Source: Onchocerca volvulus
Lineage: Eukaryota > Nematoda > Chromadorea > Rhabditida > Onchocercidae
Length of the DNA stretch: 64,000 bases
Reading direction: 5' to 3'
Assembly: GCA_000499405.2 (NCBI GenBank)
Contig: HG738138.1
Location: 18,639,753-18,703,752, forward strand
Shown: positions 12,055 through 25,534 of the stretch, piece after piece
How positions within the stretch are numbered: position 1 is the first letter of the stretch
Layout: each line of letters begins with the position of its first letter
The notes under the pieces: generated by a model
What the model was told of the DNA's origin: nothing
Database searches by the model: none
Seen by the model: the letters and a program-made list of their open reading frames with translations, nothing else
Position numbers and translations under genes: made by a program

Positions 12055-13377
12055 ATGGAAGGCCTCTTAGATGCAAGGTGTGGCAAATGTTCTGGTATGC
12101 TCTCTCTCTCTCTCTCTGAATACGTCGAGTGACTGAAAATCAACATGAGAGGAAGGAGTGTGCAATTAGAGTGTTTAATTACAGGCCGTGCTCCTCAGTA
12201 TGTTATCATAACTTAATAGTTATAGGGAGTTCGTACTGATCATTAGGGAGAATTGGGGTGGGCTTTACTTATAATTTAAGAAATATTTAAATTTTGTTAT
12301 AGAAACTGTTAATAACGATGGTTTCATTGCCAATAATCGTTTATGGCATCGTGATCATTTTCATTGCTCACGTTGTAGAGCAAATATAACACGTGAGTAC
12401 TACGTAGATGATGGTAATGTTGTGTGTGTTTCTTGTACTCTGGCACGACCAAAACTTTGTCATAGTTTGTTTTTTGTTGTTTCTTGGTTTTTTTTTTCTA
12501 TTTTTGACTTTCTAATCTTTCTCTTTCTTTATATAAATCTGTTTCAACTACTTTTAAAATTATTTGCAGTATGATTTCTATCCAATCATGGAATCTTGAA
12601 ACTTGTGAAATTCTTTGGGAACATCTGTATTCCCATTTCCATCGTACGTTACAGACCATAGGTGAATTTGAGATCAATGAATGGAATTGAATTTGGAATC
12701 ATTTATGTTTTTTAAAAGAAATGTTCTTTTGAATTGTGAATGCATATTGTATTTTAGAGTGTGAGCATGTTATAAATGAGACATATTTAAAAGCTATGGG
12801 ATACTGCTGGCATCAGAAGTGTTTCCTGTGTTATGGATGCAAGAAGCCTTTTCCAAGTAATGATAGTTTTTCTTTTTACTCGTTTTTTCAGTACTGTGCA
12901 TTTCTTTCTTTTCGTTTAGATGACTGATAGTTACGTATAGTTTGTGTGAAGATTTTCTCAGATTTTACGATGTATATAAAGGAGAATGATATATTCCTTA
13001 AAAGCGGAAAGAGTTAAAAGAGCTGATTTTATGTTTCCGAATTCATTTTAAGTCGTTAATGAATGCAAGATAATAGATTATTCAATGTTAGAAGTTAAAA
13101 TAAACAATAGGAACTTCCACGATTATTTAGTTCCAGAATCAGAAACATGTACGAACTTATTCGCGCATATCCAAATTTCACCACAGTGTCTTTTTCTGAA
13201 ACCTCTGGAAATCTTTGGTAGTTTAACTTTTTCCTGTATTTGAGTGTGAATTCAAGGTTAATGAATTGTTATAGAAAAATTATTGAAGGTGCAAAGTACT
13301 GGTTACTGAATGGACATCCATATGACAGTGATTGTTATTGGGGCGCAAGGCTTGATGCGCAGTACTTTGCAGAATGA
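12055..13377 (+). CDS. Small two-LIM-domain protein, 129 aa
   Basis: Exons: 12055-12094, 12303-12464, 12758-12856, 13289-13377; the sum is exactly 130 codons with the stop. LIM domains are double zinc fingers that mediate protein contacts, often at the actin cytoskeleton or in the nucleus. LIM1 has all eight ligands: Cys9, Cys12, His29, His32, Cys35, Cys38, Cys55, Cys58, with the WHRDHFHCSRC core of the paxillin/PINCH style (fourth ligand His). LIM2 follows after seven residues: Cys66, Cys69, His86, Cys89, Cys92, Cys95, then Asp113 and Cys116. Asp in the seventh position is unusual. The protein ends 13 residues later, so it is almost only LIM1-LIM2. Start chosen because the ATG follows an acceptor by eight bases and no upstream frame is needed. 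The last acceptor (ATTGAAG, 13282-13288) is weak but is the only one that keeps the frame. Not assigned to a named family. Confidence 0.8.
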
Positions 13378-14684
13378 ATATTTTTTGCAGAAATGAAGAC
13401 AAATATTTTATGGTCTAATCAAAATTTTGATAATTCTAAATCATAGATAGTAAAAATTGGCATAAACTCATTGACATTGACGATTATGAAGTTAAACGTT
13501 TCAGTTCTTCTTATTAATTAAGTATAATTACTGAAGTTAGGGATGGGAATTACCTTATTAACCCAGCAGTCATTCTGAACTGTGATGCTCCCGCGGGCAA
13601 TGGTATAAACATATGTCTCAAACAAATTATGGAGATATCTGGAAGATTTTAATGATATCTGGCATCAAACAATCCCGTCGAATTTATCCAATTGCTATTG
13701 GGCTATCATTCTTTCAAGATTGTCTTTCGCAAACTACGACTGCTTATAGTATCGATAAAAAGCACTTATCTTCTCGAAATATCAAATACCATAGTAAACT
13801 TCTTGGTATATTGCTTGAAATTAGTTGCTTGTAAACATTGTAATTAACCTGTATTCATTGCGAACAACTTTTGTTTCAAAAGAGTATGCTTATCATTGCT
13901 ATGTATCTAAAAAACTGAGTATCAGCAAGTATAATTTTTCAGTCATCCTTTGGGAATATTCTAAATTTAGAAATCTAAAGTTGGACTTGTATTTTAATAA
14001 ATATTTAGAAATCTTATTTTTTTCCTCCCAAAAAATTATTCTCAGAGGTATAGGTTAAAAAAAGTTGAAAAATTCAGGTATAAAACCAGTTGAATATATG
14101 ATCTTGCATTACCTATTCGAGAATGTAGCCCATCTTCGAGAAAGCTTCTTATTATCCTAAACATTTTTCAGATTTCGCGATATAATAAGTGAATCCACTT
14201 ATTTATTCCATTACATAATATTCATTAGGTTGTTTTCTAGATTATATTAAAAATAATGCTGAAGATGAAATCGAAGTTTTTTGGTCAGGCAACGTTCGTT
14301 ATTTCAGTTTTTCCATTAATACAAAAATAAAAATTAATTCTATTCCTAAATACAGACAAATTCTTTAACAAATACTGTATTTCAATAAAACAATTTCAAA
14401 ATTTAGGAAACATAAACTTTATTAAATTTAGGGTATCTCAGTGTAATAAAATGAAGGGAAAGGAGAACATTTTGACTGTATTACAAATTAAATTTCTATT
14501 TCATTTCAAGTGCTAGTTTTCCTTAAACTCGACTTATTTATTCTAAGGCCTTATAAATTTAAGTTAAAGTTTTCGGAACAAACTTTCTGTTTATCTGAAA
14601 TTTTCGCAAAAAAAAAAAGAAAAAAAAAAAGAATGATCATTGTCCTGGTAGCGATCAGTCTGTCGAAATTTACATTTAAAGAGA
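13378..14684. other. Convergent 3' flanks of the LIM gene and CNRIP1
   Basis: No gene seen. On the minus strand an AATAAA (plus TTTATT at 14537-14542) lies about 145 bases past the CNRIP1 stop. Open frames at 13613-14058 have the Ile/Tyr/Phe/Ser bias of non-coding AT-rich DNA. Confidence 0.5.
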
Positions 14685-17600
14685 TCATTTCACAATTTCG
14701 TCAACCACAGCTATATTTCCCATATTGTCTACGCTACACTTCCAGATCAGTGCTTCTAGTTTATCACCGTAGTCTGCATGATTATTATCATTTCGATAGA
14801 ATTTTACTTGAAGTTTTCGTTGCAGTATTCTTCCAGGGCCCTGAAAATTATTGCTGCTTAGTCTTACTAACCATTGTAATCTTTTGAATACCAGTTTTTC
14901 TAGAACTTTTGAAGAGGTTGAAATTGAAGAAGTTGAAATCATTGAGATGTTATGAGATTTAAATCATTGAAATATTATGAGATTTAAAATGTTATGAGCT
15001 TTAAGCTAATAAACAATCCAAATTGGAAAAAAGTAATGTTTGATGAAGTAATCATTCACATGAATTTATGAATTGAAATGAATATGCAGACTGGGATGAC
15101 ACAGAGGAGATAAACAAAACGAAGTGAACTCCCATTTTAAAACCTATGATTGCTCCATTTGAGAGTTTTGCTTGATTGAATACCAAGCAAAAACACATCC
15201 TTATACTGCTTAATTTAGAATTAATATTCAATAAAAATTGAAATTCCAGTCACAATCTTCATCCCTAACATCTCTTAGAAATTTCACTTGATTTTTTTCC
15301 TTTCTTTCTTTCTTATTCCTCTTCCTTTTTCTTTCTTCTCTAATAGATGCCATAAAAAAGTCCTTAAATATAATAATAACCTGCAGGGAAATAGTAATAT
15401 ACTCTCTCTTCCTATTAAGGGTCACATCACTCCCGGTCGTATTCCATTCCGCGCTGTAGACACCTCCATCAATACTTTCTGGCCGCAACTCCAAATCGCT
15501 TCCTGATATATGCAGCACACTGGAAATAAAAAGTTTTCAGCTTTAATGAAATTCTGAATTTATAGAGTTAACCTCTAGAATGATTTTCAGTCAACTCACT
15601 GCTTCTTCATTTCTTGCCTAATAAACAATAACTAATGGATGGAATTACGACAAAAGATAGAAAATGAAAAAATCAATGCAAATTACTCGATCCGTTCAAC
15701 TTAGTGAAATTGATAAAGATTTTTTTGAGAATTAAAGTTGAAGTAATTATAATTACTTGGATAAATAAAAAACAGACGATTTAATGAGTGAAAAATAGAC
15801 AATGTAATGAGTCATCTGTGGCAAAAACTAATTCGTAAGAGTTCGAATTTTTGAATTTTATTATTTCATATCTTAAAGCAATCATTTCGCTATATGTCAA
15901 TGTGGAGCATTCATAATTGTTTTAATTACGTGTTTTTACTGTTTGTGAAATCCAGTCAGTTTAAAATGCACCATTTATTTTATTGTTGACATGTCATTTA
16001 CTTTCGAAATAAATTGCTCCTCGAATATATTTTTCAAAATCTATCAATTTAAAACAAAATCTCTTCTCAAACTGATAAAAAAGAAAGCACGCAATTTTTT
16101 AAAAATTATGTTTTGAAGCAAAAGTTTCATTTTTAAAAAATTATTCGGAAAAAGGAAAAGAGAGAATCAAAACTAGAAATTAAGAATCGGAACTTTTATA
16201 TTTTATTCGGAAGATCAGTTCTGAAAGAAAAGAATAGAACCGGCCACAAAAATGAAGGAAAATAGAGAGAGAAGCATTACTGAAATTCAGTGGCTGGCTT
16301 AGTTGTCAGAGTAATTTTATAAATAACTTCCGAACGAAATTTGTATGTTCGGAGAAGTACGTCTGATTTCACTTCTTGTTCTTCCGTTTTCCCGAATCGT
16401 CCACCATCCACTTTGAAAGTTATTGGCTCACCAGTATCGTATTTCCTGAAAGTTACATTGAATAATAATATATTTCCCGAAAATTAAATTGTCAAATTTT
16501 GTAATCAATTTATTGTTACTTTCGGAATACTATTTCCTACTTATAAATCCCTAAAGTGTACAAGCATCGAAATCTTTCCATATTTTGGAAATCTGGAATG
16601 AATTAGGGAAATTTTCGTAAGAATATTTTTTCCAAATTCTTTAAGAGAAAAATTTTAATTTAGACTAGTGAAAAAATATTTGTGTCCTAATTTTTTCGTA
16701 TGTTTTCTTTTACTAATCAAATTTTGACCTAAAGTTCTTCTGCGGTAATTTTCCTTAAATTTTTTCCGGCTTGACTTTCTTTTTTGTTCCCGCTGCAATT
16801 TTAATCTTATTTAATAATTTTTTTAATCGCAAATTTGAACTTATAGTTTCTTGCATAAAAAGCAGCGAAAAGATTCGTTTTTTCTCCACACAGCTTTGAG
16901 CCAGTCAGATGATTTTTAGAATTGGGAAAGCACAGAATCCTTTTCTTTGTTCAAATAATTCATGAAGTATCTAGTATGTTTCATTAACATGATAGCTAAT
17001 TTAAGCAGGGTTCAAAGAGAAAAAGAAATCAATAATTAAATAATTTCACCATTTTTCGAAAGTCGAGAAGGAAGCGAATGAAATATACAATCTGTAGGAG
17101 GAGACTGTTGTCAAATTAATCAATTTGGAATATCGGATAAATGTAAATGTTATCTAATTTCGAAAGTTCTGAAATTTTAACAAAAAAAATTATTTTTCGG
17201 CTTTCTCTACATTTGAAGCGATTGCTCCAAATAAAGTTGGTAGATTTTTCTGAATATTTTTATTAAAGTTTAATTTAACTGAAAAATACGAACCATTACA
17301 AGTTTTGTTTAAATAATATCAAATTGTATCTGAATTGCCGATAGAAAAAAATGAAAATAATAAAAGATTGTTGAATTGTGAATCAAAAAATTTTTGAATT
17401 TTCTAGGATTAAATTTGCCCCATTACTTTATTTTACAAATACATTAGCAAAAGGTTAGAGACTTCAAACTTTTTGATAGACACTTTATCTAACTGTAAAT
17501 TATCTAAGTAGAAAATTAATGAAACTAGGAGCTTTCTTTGGATCCTTGTTTGAAAATCAATGCTTGCTTGAATTATAAACTTGCTGTATCTAACCGTAAT

Positions 17601-18316
17601 AAAAAGATATAAAGAAAATAAAAAATTATAATTTCAAATTTTAAACCTTTATGTTTAAAGTCGCTTCAAAAAAAGAAAAAAAAAACAAAGTAAGAAAAAA
17701 CAAAAAAGTAATGGTAACACGGATTGAAACACTGTTAGATAGAATTAATAACTGAATTAGAAATGAAAATTGAACATAAACATCAATCTTCGGATGATGG
17801 AAGTGAAATAACTTTTCTTTTAGATTGCTATATATAAACTTATCATTTTGAACACATTGTTAATTATATAATGAAGCTCTGGATGAAAGAAAAATCTGCA
17901 AAATAAACTCTGCTCCTAAGATGTTGCAACTTGTGCAATATCTTCAATATTTGTTTTTTAAAGACAAAATTAATGAACTCTATCCACTAACTTTTTTATA
18001 GCAATCCATAAACAGTTTAATGGATTTCAGTAGATTTCAATCTGTGCATTTTAACAAAATACAAATTGTAAGGTCGGAAAATTGTGCTTCAAATTAAGAA
18101 TTTTTAAATTTTCAATTTGAATCAATTTTAATCAAATTACAAGAAACTATTACTGCGTTCAATAAGTGGGAGTTCCTAAATCATAAGAGAGAAAATAAAA
18201 TTTCAAATGAGTTCAAAATTTACACACCTAATGTTAAATTGCAATTCGAAGCCAGTTGTCGATGATGATGGAGAATTAACTATTCTGCTTTTCTTGGCAT
18301 CAGTATCTTCCGGCAT
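14685..18316 (-). CDS. CNRIP1: CNRIP1 homologue (cannabinoid receptor-interacting protein 1 family), 182 aa
   Basis: Exons in transcript order: 18316-18228, 16445-16281, 15519-15381, 14840-14685; the phases (2, 2, 0) close on 183 codons with the stop. Recognised by order and spacing of conserved blocks: FELQFNIR at the first beta strand, ITFKVDGGRFG, then TYKFRSEVIYKITLTTKP, a middle block LHISGSDLELRPESIDGGVY, and the terminal LQVKFYRNDNNHADYGDKL where vertebrate CNRIP1 has a VKFYNYHKRDHCQWG stretch. The family is a small beta-rich cytoplasmic protein named for binding the CB1 receptor tail in vertebrates; its role in nematodes is not known to me. The N-terminus has about 20 extra Ser/Thr-rich residues. 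An acceptor, CTTTTAG, ends 17 bases before the ATG. Introns 1 and 2 are long (1782 and 761 bases) and AT-rich, without other coding signal. Confidence 0.9.
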
Positions 18317-18405
18317 TGAAAAAGCAACCACTCCTAAAAGCCAATAATTTTATTGCGTGAATTGATGCTAAATCAATAAATCAAGGAGGTCGGCATTTAC
18401 CGCTA

Positions 18406-18527
18406 ATGATAATAATGAAAATGATGATGATGAAGAAGATGACGATGACGATGATGACAATGAAGATGGTGATGATAACGATGATGATGATGATGATGAT
18501 GATAACAATGGTGATGATCGTAACGAT
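18406..18527. repeat. GAT/GAC trinucleotide repeat
   Basis: About 120 bases of imperfect GAT, GAA and GAC triplets, with a pure core near 18478-18512. On the minus strand it gives a meaningless Ile/Val-rich frame. Confidence 0.92.
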
Positions 18528-18923
18528 GTGATAGAATAGGATAAATAGGAAGGATGACATTAGTCCGATAGATGATATGATATGTTTAGCATGAGGAGTA
18601 GAAGCAAAGGGATGTATAATGAGCCTCAGCATAGATAGCAAAGTATGGATTTTCTCCTTCCCACTCTTAGTTTTGTTGCCGTTTCGTTGACATTAACAGA
18701 CCTTTCATTTCCACTCTGAGTTGAGCTTTCGAATGATGCCTGATATGCAGAACAGTGCTTAGATGTCATTGATTGATATTTTTGCTCTATAAATTCAGGC
18801 CAAATAGAGTGATATGCGTGCAGGTATGTTCACAAATGATTGTTATATTCATAACAGGCCTATCACCTGGTGATATTATGCTGCTAAGCCTTCTTCCAAC
18901 TAGAAGTAAACCAATTATCTTCA

Positions 18924-18925
<2 letters not shown>

Positions 18926-18965
<40 letters not shown>

Positions 18966-18966
18966 C
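18926..18966. repeat. AC dinucleotide microsatellite
   Basis: About sixteen AC units (18926-18957), followed by a short AT tail. Frames across it on both strands are repeat artefacts. Confidence 0.93.
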
Positions 18967-21900
18967 ATTACGCGTATGAAAATATGGCCTACAAATATGC
19001 GAGAAAATGTCCAATCATTTAGTGGTTAGATGCTTTTATGAATGCTAAGAGGGCCCCAGTGCAATAAGAAGAGGGAAATGTTAACGATTCATGAATAACG
19101 GAAAATAAAATTTGGTGAAGCCATCCAATATATCCATAGAACAGAGAAAGGAAGGAAAGCAGGGAAGAGAAAGGTAGAAATGCTAGGAAGAAAATTTATA
19201 AATTGTTTTTCCCTCATATCGCTTTTTCCTTTCTAACTTTTTCTTCATTTTTTTTTTTTTCTTAGAATTAAATTTTGGTTAGTTCATCCATTTTCTTGAA
19301 GAAAAAAAAGAAAACGCGAGATTTAAAAAATAAAGATGACCATTTCTTGATTAAATTAATTTTTTTGAGATAGTAGTATGATGTCCGTTTCATTATTTTC
19401 TTTTTTTCCGCATTGATGCTGCTGCTAGCTAAACTTGAAGGATTGCTCGATAGACAGTTCTGTTATTATAAACAATGGAAATAACTGGGAGAAATACTGC
19501 TTTTAGCTCAATAATTTATGAATTTGATATATTACCGCTCGCAAACATTTTCGATGCAGGATTTACAACTTGAGGTATAATTGGTTTTTTATTATACCGC
19601 TAAGACCTACGAACTCTTTCATTTTTCTGTCTCATTACGCTTTCCTCAAAAGGATTGAATTACTCGTGAATTGGAACAAATGGGCAAAAATGGAAGTTGA
19701 CAGATGCATACGATTACATATCTGATATACAAATAGTTCTAATTCATCTTGGTTCTCTTCGAGGAAAATCAGAATTTTTGTCAAGTTTATAGCGATGCCG
19801 AAATTCACAATGAGCCTGAAAATTCCTGGAATATTAGCCATAGCATAAATAATAAACAAGAAATAAATCCTCTAATTCAAGTATGCATCTTGATCACATT
19901 TTGTGATTAAGAATAGTGCTTGCAATTGAAGGATTTGTTTTCATGCCTGAAAAAACTCAAAGCACTTGATCTGCTTGAATGAAAGCAAAAGAGACGGATG
20001 AATAGAAAGAAAGAACTTCTGCTACTGGAAACAATAATATTTGTAGCTATATCTTCTCGGAAAAGTTTTCAACTTCTCATCGAATTGTAAAAAGATGAAG
20101 AGCGATGAATGCTTCTAAAAGATTATTCTAATTCTCAGTTCAATAGTACAAATCGATGCAAAATTTTTCTAGTCCAATACAAAAATTTCTCCGCTCTTTG
20201 CAATTTACAGTTTATGGTAGCAGTAAACAGCTTAATTCGTAAACTCTTCTGATCATATCCATTCATAATAGCGGGTCAACTCCACGGTTTGTCTTGGCGA
20301 AGGGTACAAAGATTCATCGTTCCGTTGGCATATACAAACATTATTTGTTCCAAAAAAAATTCAGCTTACTTTCGATAACCTCAACTTATCATTTAAATAC
20401 CTTCAGTACTTTATTTGGTTGTCTGGTTTGGCTGAGATGTTTGACATTCACGTTGGTTTTAATTTATACATGGCTGGTCTCGATCCTAACATTTGGACTC
20501 GAACCACTAAACCTCATTCTTTCAGTTATCGAGAGGGAATTGTTTGGCGACAATTAATAATGTACTTAACTCCTCCTATATAAGCGATTTTGCAATGATC
20601 ATGAAAAGAATGACTGCTGATCTGACAACCTAATCAAACCTAGCGGTAAATGTTGGATAACGTTGCACGTATTTGACTACTGCTATGCAAATTACTAATA
20701 CCTGCTCACAAGAATATATAGACTTCATCTCATCATGTCATCCGCAAAATATTGCATTTATTATGTAAATTCTGAGATGGTGCATCATTTCTTTTGTTTA
20801 ATGATAACTTTAAGACTATTTAAGAATAGATGTATAAATTGAGTCTCAAATAATTGTTGGGAGATTCATTGCTTTACTGACTGCATTGCATGTAAAAGCA
20901 AATTAAAAGTCAGAAAATCTACAAAATTTTTTTCAGAGACTAGTAAATAAGAAATCCGTTAATTTCCATCGTTCTATCTTCACATTACGACCTTTTCTAG
21001 ACAAATATTCTCCAAAAAAATGAAGTGCTTGAAAGCTCCTTTGATTCAATATAATATTTTCCCATTTGTCGCTGTATTTCCGCCACGACAAAGAAGTTTA
21101 ATCATTATTATTGTACAGAAACACGTGCGTTGGAATTCTCAGAAAGCATTTTCTGCATCTTATTGACTGTGGAAATATTTCTTTACAAAAAGAATTGTGA
21201 AAGATTGGAAACTGTATAGATAAGGCAAAACATTGTAGTCTTTTAACTTTTGAGCTTTCAAAGCTTATAAACTAATTAGGATTGTCATGAAAAAGAATCA
21301 AGTCCTTTCTAATGATTACATTGGTCACTGAAGAAGGCATTAAAACTTTTGGTCATCTAATAGTAGCTCGAGTTCAGTTTGGAACTGTGAAAACCCTGTG
21401 TCTGGAATTAAATTGAGTTTGAATTGATCATCAAGATCGATTTAAGTGCAAAAGAATTTCTAATTTTATAATGATAATGATTCTTATGAGATCATTCTAC
21501 ACCTGATCCAGTGATGGTTCAGATTGTCAATATACTTATTTATTCATTTTGTTTGATATGTCATCAATCTGTTTAAACGAGTTTCGAAACTTCCTGTTTT
21601 TACTATTCAAGCGTGAAATAACTTTGAAAGACAAGAACAGTAATATCTTTGTTTTAACATTCAAATGAGATAGTTTAGATAATAATACTGGTCAAGAAGA
21701 ATATGTTCTGCATTCTTTTGAAAAAAAAATTTCTCTACTATATAGGTTGATAATCGGCAGAAAGTTCTGCAAATTCGAAATTCATTGGACATATGTAATT
21801 CTTAAGTAAATCAAAGTTTATCATTGAATATTTTTATCAGTGACCTCAGTCCTCAGGAAAAGAAAGAAATATTCTTAATTGAGGTATGTAATCTAAGAAT

Positions 21901-24900
21901 TAGTATTCAAAGTAAAAAATATAAAAAATAGGAAATAATGGAGAATATTAGATCGAATGGAAACAGAAAAAATCATTAAATAGCGCATTTTCTTGAATAA
22001 TACTATGTTACTGAAGGAATTACGTCATTTATGTTTACAACGTGTCCCATGCATTTGTATTGTTAATTGTTTTTCAGACCGTTTTGTAATCATAGAATAA
22101 TCCTAAGTTTCTCACAGCTAATTTTTTTTTTTCTTTTTTTTTGAATCTCAAAAATGATTCTCAGTTTCCCTGATACTCGTTTTTGATCTTTCTTGTTCTT
22201 TTCTCAGAATGCGAATCGTATTCAATCGCCGGCACTCTTTCAATTAGCTGTGATCTCTATTTATTGAAACGTTTTGTTCTTTAAGCGAATGGACGTATAA
22301 TTTGACAGTTGACGTACAAAAGATAGATGTATTTCCATGAACCTACAAACATATTAATCTTAAGTGATTCGAGTCAGTCAATGATCCTGGTCAGTCAATT
22401 CATATATTTTTCATCCCACTTTTTTTCGCTTTATTCAGAGATTTAGCAATTGTTTCAAAGATTATTTTGATAACTAATTCATAAATAATAAGGCACAGTA
22501 AGCAAGCAATCATTGTATTGAGTAATTTATTTACAATTAATTAAATTCCCAAATAGCTTGCTATCATTCCAGACTTTTCCGTGATATTCTTGGAATTCCA
22601 ACTTATTTAATTTATCTAACGGATGACCACTTTTTCTTCAAGTGCAGAAAGTAGCGAATTCTAAATTATTTTTGGATATGTCTATGCAGGAATAAATTCC
22701 TAACATTAGCACTATCTCCTTTTTGTTATGTTTGAATTTAATCCAAAGAATCCTCTTTGTAGGATCCCTTTAGTTCTTTTATTCTGAAAGTCTCTTTGTA
22801 GACCATAATCTTCCATTCTTAATCATAATTATCAACGAATATCAATAAATTAGTTCGAAACAACTTCATTCGCTCAGTGATCCAATGTCACAAATAGTCA
22901 GATATCGAATTAGAAATTTGAAAATGTGTGATAGTTCGACATCAATTAACAGCTTTCTGTAGAGTGTATATACATTGTTCTACATTCACTGACATTATTT
23001 CATGGATTAACAAGTCCGGGATGTATCGGTCACTCTTCCAAATTCTGTTAACAGCCTGTGACTTTCTAAAAAGCTCAATTTCATTTCAGAGTTCATCTGA
23101 ATGATATCGCAAAATAAATTTGAATCTTTGAAATTTACGATAACTTTTATTTCCCTTCTTGAAAATACTATTTAAAAAATTTCAGTTCAAATATCTCTGT
23201 ATCGTAGCCTATTTTTCGTGATTCTTTTGATTGGAATAATCATCTGAGACATGCTTCCTCATATAGGTACAGTATATCTTTGATATTGTCATTCAAATCT
23301 ACTTTATCATAAATTCTGTAATTGTCTTCGTCTTTCCTCAATAAACTTTAGTTATTTAAGCAAATTTCTCCATTGAAATTATGATGTAAACTTCAATTTT
23401 CTGACAATATTCGATACCATGCATATTTTTGTTCCAGAGAAAGTTTGCAGTTTGCGAAATTCATATTCTTAGAATGTCAAAAAAAATAAAATATTAAACC
23501 GAAATGACCAAATGGTGCAAAGAAAAGCAAGCACGACCATTTGAACAATGAAGGGATAAAAAATCAGAATTTCTGTGAAGAATGTTAACTTTTCCCAATT
23601 TCAAACATGATTCTAAAAATAATCAAAATTTCTTGGGTTGTTATATCCACTTTGGGATCTAGTCAAAAGTGTAGGCCAGTTAGATTATTATCTTGCAAAA
23701 CCAAGGCCTATCATAAGTAATACCCCAATTCCATCTCATTACATTATTCCGTGAAATTACATTGGACCCTATTGAAAATGTTCGGCCCTGCCTCAACTTC
23801 GGTTATTATATGAAATGGAAAAGTTAATTATGAATATTAAAGCTTCTAATCAGTGTTATTTTCCAATATTTACTTCAAGTACTCAGATTTATATATGACT
23901 TACGTCCTTAAAAAACTTAACAATCTATTGTAATTTTGCAACAAAGTCAGGAACAATGCCGTTATTTCCAAAATGGTTGATTTTTGAAAGCAGCTTCTTT
24001 TCCAATCTGAAAAATGATACTATAACGACTAAATTTACACTGATCCTCTCAATTTTATCAGTATCTCCATGCCATAACAGAATCCAATAAAGAGATCCAT
24101 ATGAAGACTCAAAATGGCGCTCGTCTCCCAGCCATCTGAAGTTTATCAATGAAACTTTAAACTGATATTGATTCCGATCCTATAATTATATCCTTACCAG
24201 TCTAATAACAAATGATTCTTGTCCAAAAGTAGTATCTTTTTTTCGACACTTCTAATGGTAATGCTATTCACAAAGAAAATTCAGATGAACTTCGGTTAAT
24301 GTTCTTATCTAGCATGCGGCCCTAATTAACCTTTTGGAGCGAAATCAATCGCACTGATCACTTTCAACCAACCACTCAACAAGTCTCGATATAAATTTTA
24401 ACCCCGCAAACTTTTCACCCTACTTCAATACTTTGGAGAATGTATCTTGGGAAGAGGTATAAATTGGAGAAGTTATTCAAGTTCGTCTTCCATCGTTGCA
24501 GCAGTGCATCTTGCTGATACGCAATTTAAAGCAACTTTGAAATTTCGCTTAGCTGCTCTACTTCATCACCCAAAAACGAACATTCGAAAGAGATATCTCG
24601 TTAACAACAATGAAGATTGCCTGAAATCGATAAAATATGTGTCGAGAATTTCCCATTCGGGAATCCCATTAACGCCACTACGCAGCATTTCTCTTCATAA
24701 AGCCAAATTTTTATTACCCCCAGCGTTCATGGTCATGCATTCACATAGATTATTCAGGAATTTTTATTTGTCGATTTCTTTCCAAATTGCTTGCTGTACT
24801 TATCACTATCAGAACCACTATCAACAAATATATGTTGAACTAAGCCACACCATACTCATCAACCCAATATTTTCATTTTATATCTCTATCATACTGGATA

Positions 24901-25534
24901 TTTCAAAACACTCACAGGAAAGAAGCAAAATTTTTGCAAACATTAATGAGACCAATATCCCAGAACTCTACATGAATATTTCAATAACAGCAGAAAACAA
25001 AAATAGAAATTTCCAAAAAATAATGATAAAAAAGGTATTGTAATAGCAAATCTTAAAACATCATATTTGCAAATATTTATGATTTTTAAAAAAAAAACTG
25101 AATTCAAAACTGGAAATTGATAACTAATCCATAAACAAACAACTGAAACCCATACGTGGATAAGACAGAGACGAGTGACTGACCAATCAGTAGATGATCG
25201 GAATAGTTACTGCATATTAATATAGAGAGAAAATCATCTATCTGAAATAGGTGTAATCAAAAAAGCTATAACTTCTTACTGTCATAACTTTTATTGGTAA
25301 CTGCATTGGCAATCAAGCAACGTGACAAACAAAACTTGTCCGATGACGGGATACTCCAAGTAGTTTCTCTGGTGAACGAAAAACAGCAGATGAATTTATA
25401 ATCGGCTTATAGAATTGCATAAAATGTTTTTTTTTTCCAATAATTCGTAAATTTTCTACTCTAATTGGTTTAAGATTGAATTTGATAAGGAATTTTATTT
25501 CATTAAACAAACTATATCATGAAAAAAACACTCT

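Larger units (their letters stand above)
18317..25534. other. Large intergenic region between CNRIP1 and RAD51
   Basis: Seven kilobases upstream of CNRIP1 and downstream of RAD51, both on the minus strand. It contains a GAT microsatellite, an AC microsatellite and otherwise AT-rich unique-looking DNA. Two stretches hold unusually long frames without recognisable family: minus 24149-23925 and plus 24447-25043. Everything else in the open frames looks like chance. A possible polyadenylation signal for RAD51 (plus TTTATT, 25494-25499) lies at the right edge. Confidence 0.5.

Noticed and set aside
11382..13377. BED and LIM parts as one fused protein
   Set aside because: The BED frame ends in a firm stop at 11379-11381, and the LIM gene has its own ATG directly behind a bare acceptor.
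18381..18641. Ile/Val-rich frame resembling a membrane protein
   Set aside because: It is the translated GAT repeat.
20294..20557. 87-codon hydrophobic frame
   Set aside because: Start is not supported, no family and AT-bias explains the hydrophobicity.
23925..24149. Minus-strand frame read as a voltage-channel-like or bacterial exon
   Set aside because: One alternative frame looks membrane-like (FIGFCYGMEILIKLRG), but there are no matching neighbours or consistent phases.
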